Assembly (NCBI GenBank): GCA_965660935.1 | Contig: CBFIBR010000030.1 | Location: 1 to 20,823, forward strand | Direction of reading: 5' to 3' | Source: UBA1172 sp002457135 | GTDB taxonomy: Bacteria; Pseudomonadota; Alphaproteobacteria; Puniceispirillales; UBA1172 | DNA length: 20,823 bases | Part shown: positions 20,615 to 20,823 of the stretch, in pieces | Layout of the letters: every line of letters starts with the position of its first letter | Numbering within the stretch: the stretch's first letter is position 1 | Notes under the pieces: generated by a model | Seen by the model: only the letters and a program-made list of their open reading frames with translations | What the model was told of the DNA's origin: nothing | Database searches by the model: none | Translations under genes and position numbers: made by a program

Positions 20615-20823
20615 ATGTCGAAGGAAAAGTTTGATCGCAGCAAGCCGCATGTGAACATAGGCACGATCGGTCACGTTGACCATGGTAAGACGACGTTGAC
20701 AGCAGCGATCACGAAAGTGATGGCGGAAGCTGGCGGTGCGGAGTTCCAGGCCTATGACCAGATTGACAAGGCCCCGGAAGAGCGTGCCCGTGGGATCACG
20801 ATTTCAACGGCGCATGTTGAGTA
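20615..20823 (+). CDS. tuf: elongation factor Tu, N-terminal part (runs off the window)
   Basis: The first 69 residues of EF-Tu. The G1 P-loop GHVDHGKT (19-26) and the switch-I region with PEERARGITIS (54-64) are intact. EF-Tu carries aminoacyl-tRNA to the ribosome in a GTP-dependent way. GGAG at 20603-20606 lies 8 nt before the ATG. Codons are those of a highly expressed gene. The gene continues past 20823, so it is partial only because the window ends. Whether this is the only tuf copy in the genome cannot be seen. Confidence 0.98.
   Translation, partial: MSKEKFDRSKPHVNIGTIGHVDHGKTTLTAAITKVMAEAGGAEFQAYDQIDKAPEERARGITISTAHVE

Noticed and set aside
1..20823. CRISPR arrays, insertion sequences, rRNA genes or phage structural genes
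   Set aside because: I looked for spaced direct repeats of CRISPR size, transposase-like frames, rRNA signatures and phage motifs and saw none.

Overview
The window looks like the chromosome of a free-living alphaproteobacterium. The right end shows a gene order I know from alphaproteobacterial chromosomes: a tRNA-Thr(TGT), an rlmB-type 23S rRNA methyltransferase, a tRNA-Tyr(GTA) and the start of tuf (EF-Tu). The catabolic gene mix suggests a marine heterotroph, perhaps SAR116-like; that placement is an inference only.

Positions 1-12700 are G+C-rich and densely packed with catabolic and redox genes: a zeta-crystallin-type quinone oxidoreductase, a Gfo/Idh/MocA oxidoreductase, an acyl-CoA dehydrogenase followed by an HSL-type esterase, a divergent APH-fold kinase, a GMC oxidoreductase, a BisC-like molybdenum enzyme followed by a 2-keto-4-pentenoate hydratase-like protein, an OsmC plus AhpD-like thiol pair, and a homocysteine S-methyltransferase-family protein. 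The acyl-CoA dehydrogenase and the kinase face away from a shared 98-nt intergenic region. They look like the separated halves of ACAD10/ACAD11-type enzymes, which points to 4-hydroxyacyl-CoA breakdown.

Positions 12925-14881 hold the most interesting pair: a membrane-anchored class III nucleotide cyclase and, upstream on the same strand, a three-helix membrane protein that resembles the DUF5706 / PycTM effectors of Pycsar anti-phage systems. The cyclase has the residues expected for making cAMP, not the cCMP or cUMP of known Pycsar systems.

Positions 14321-19013 look like an old, AT-richer island inserted at the 3' end of tRNA-Thr. A 27-nt segment covering the last 13 nt of the tRNA and 14 nt beyond it recurs as a direct repeat (23 of 27 identical) 4.7 kb away, just past the stop codon of the effector-like gene. 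The island carries that gene, an orphan secreted protein, a small HTH-like protein, a secreted beta-propeller-type protein and two tandem small barrel-like proteins, with several unexplained repeats in the gaps. I see no integrase. The inferred boundary falls between the effector-like gene and the cyclase, which complicates reading them as one system.

Positions 19014-20823 return to G+C-rich core sequence: the tRNA-Thr body, a 50-residue single-span membrane protein, rlmB, tRNA-Tyr and tuf, which runs off the window.
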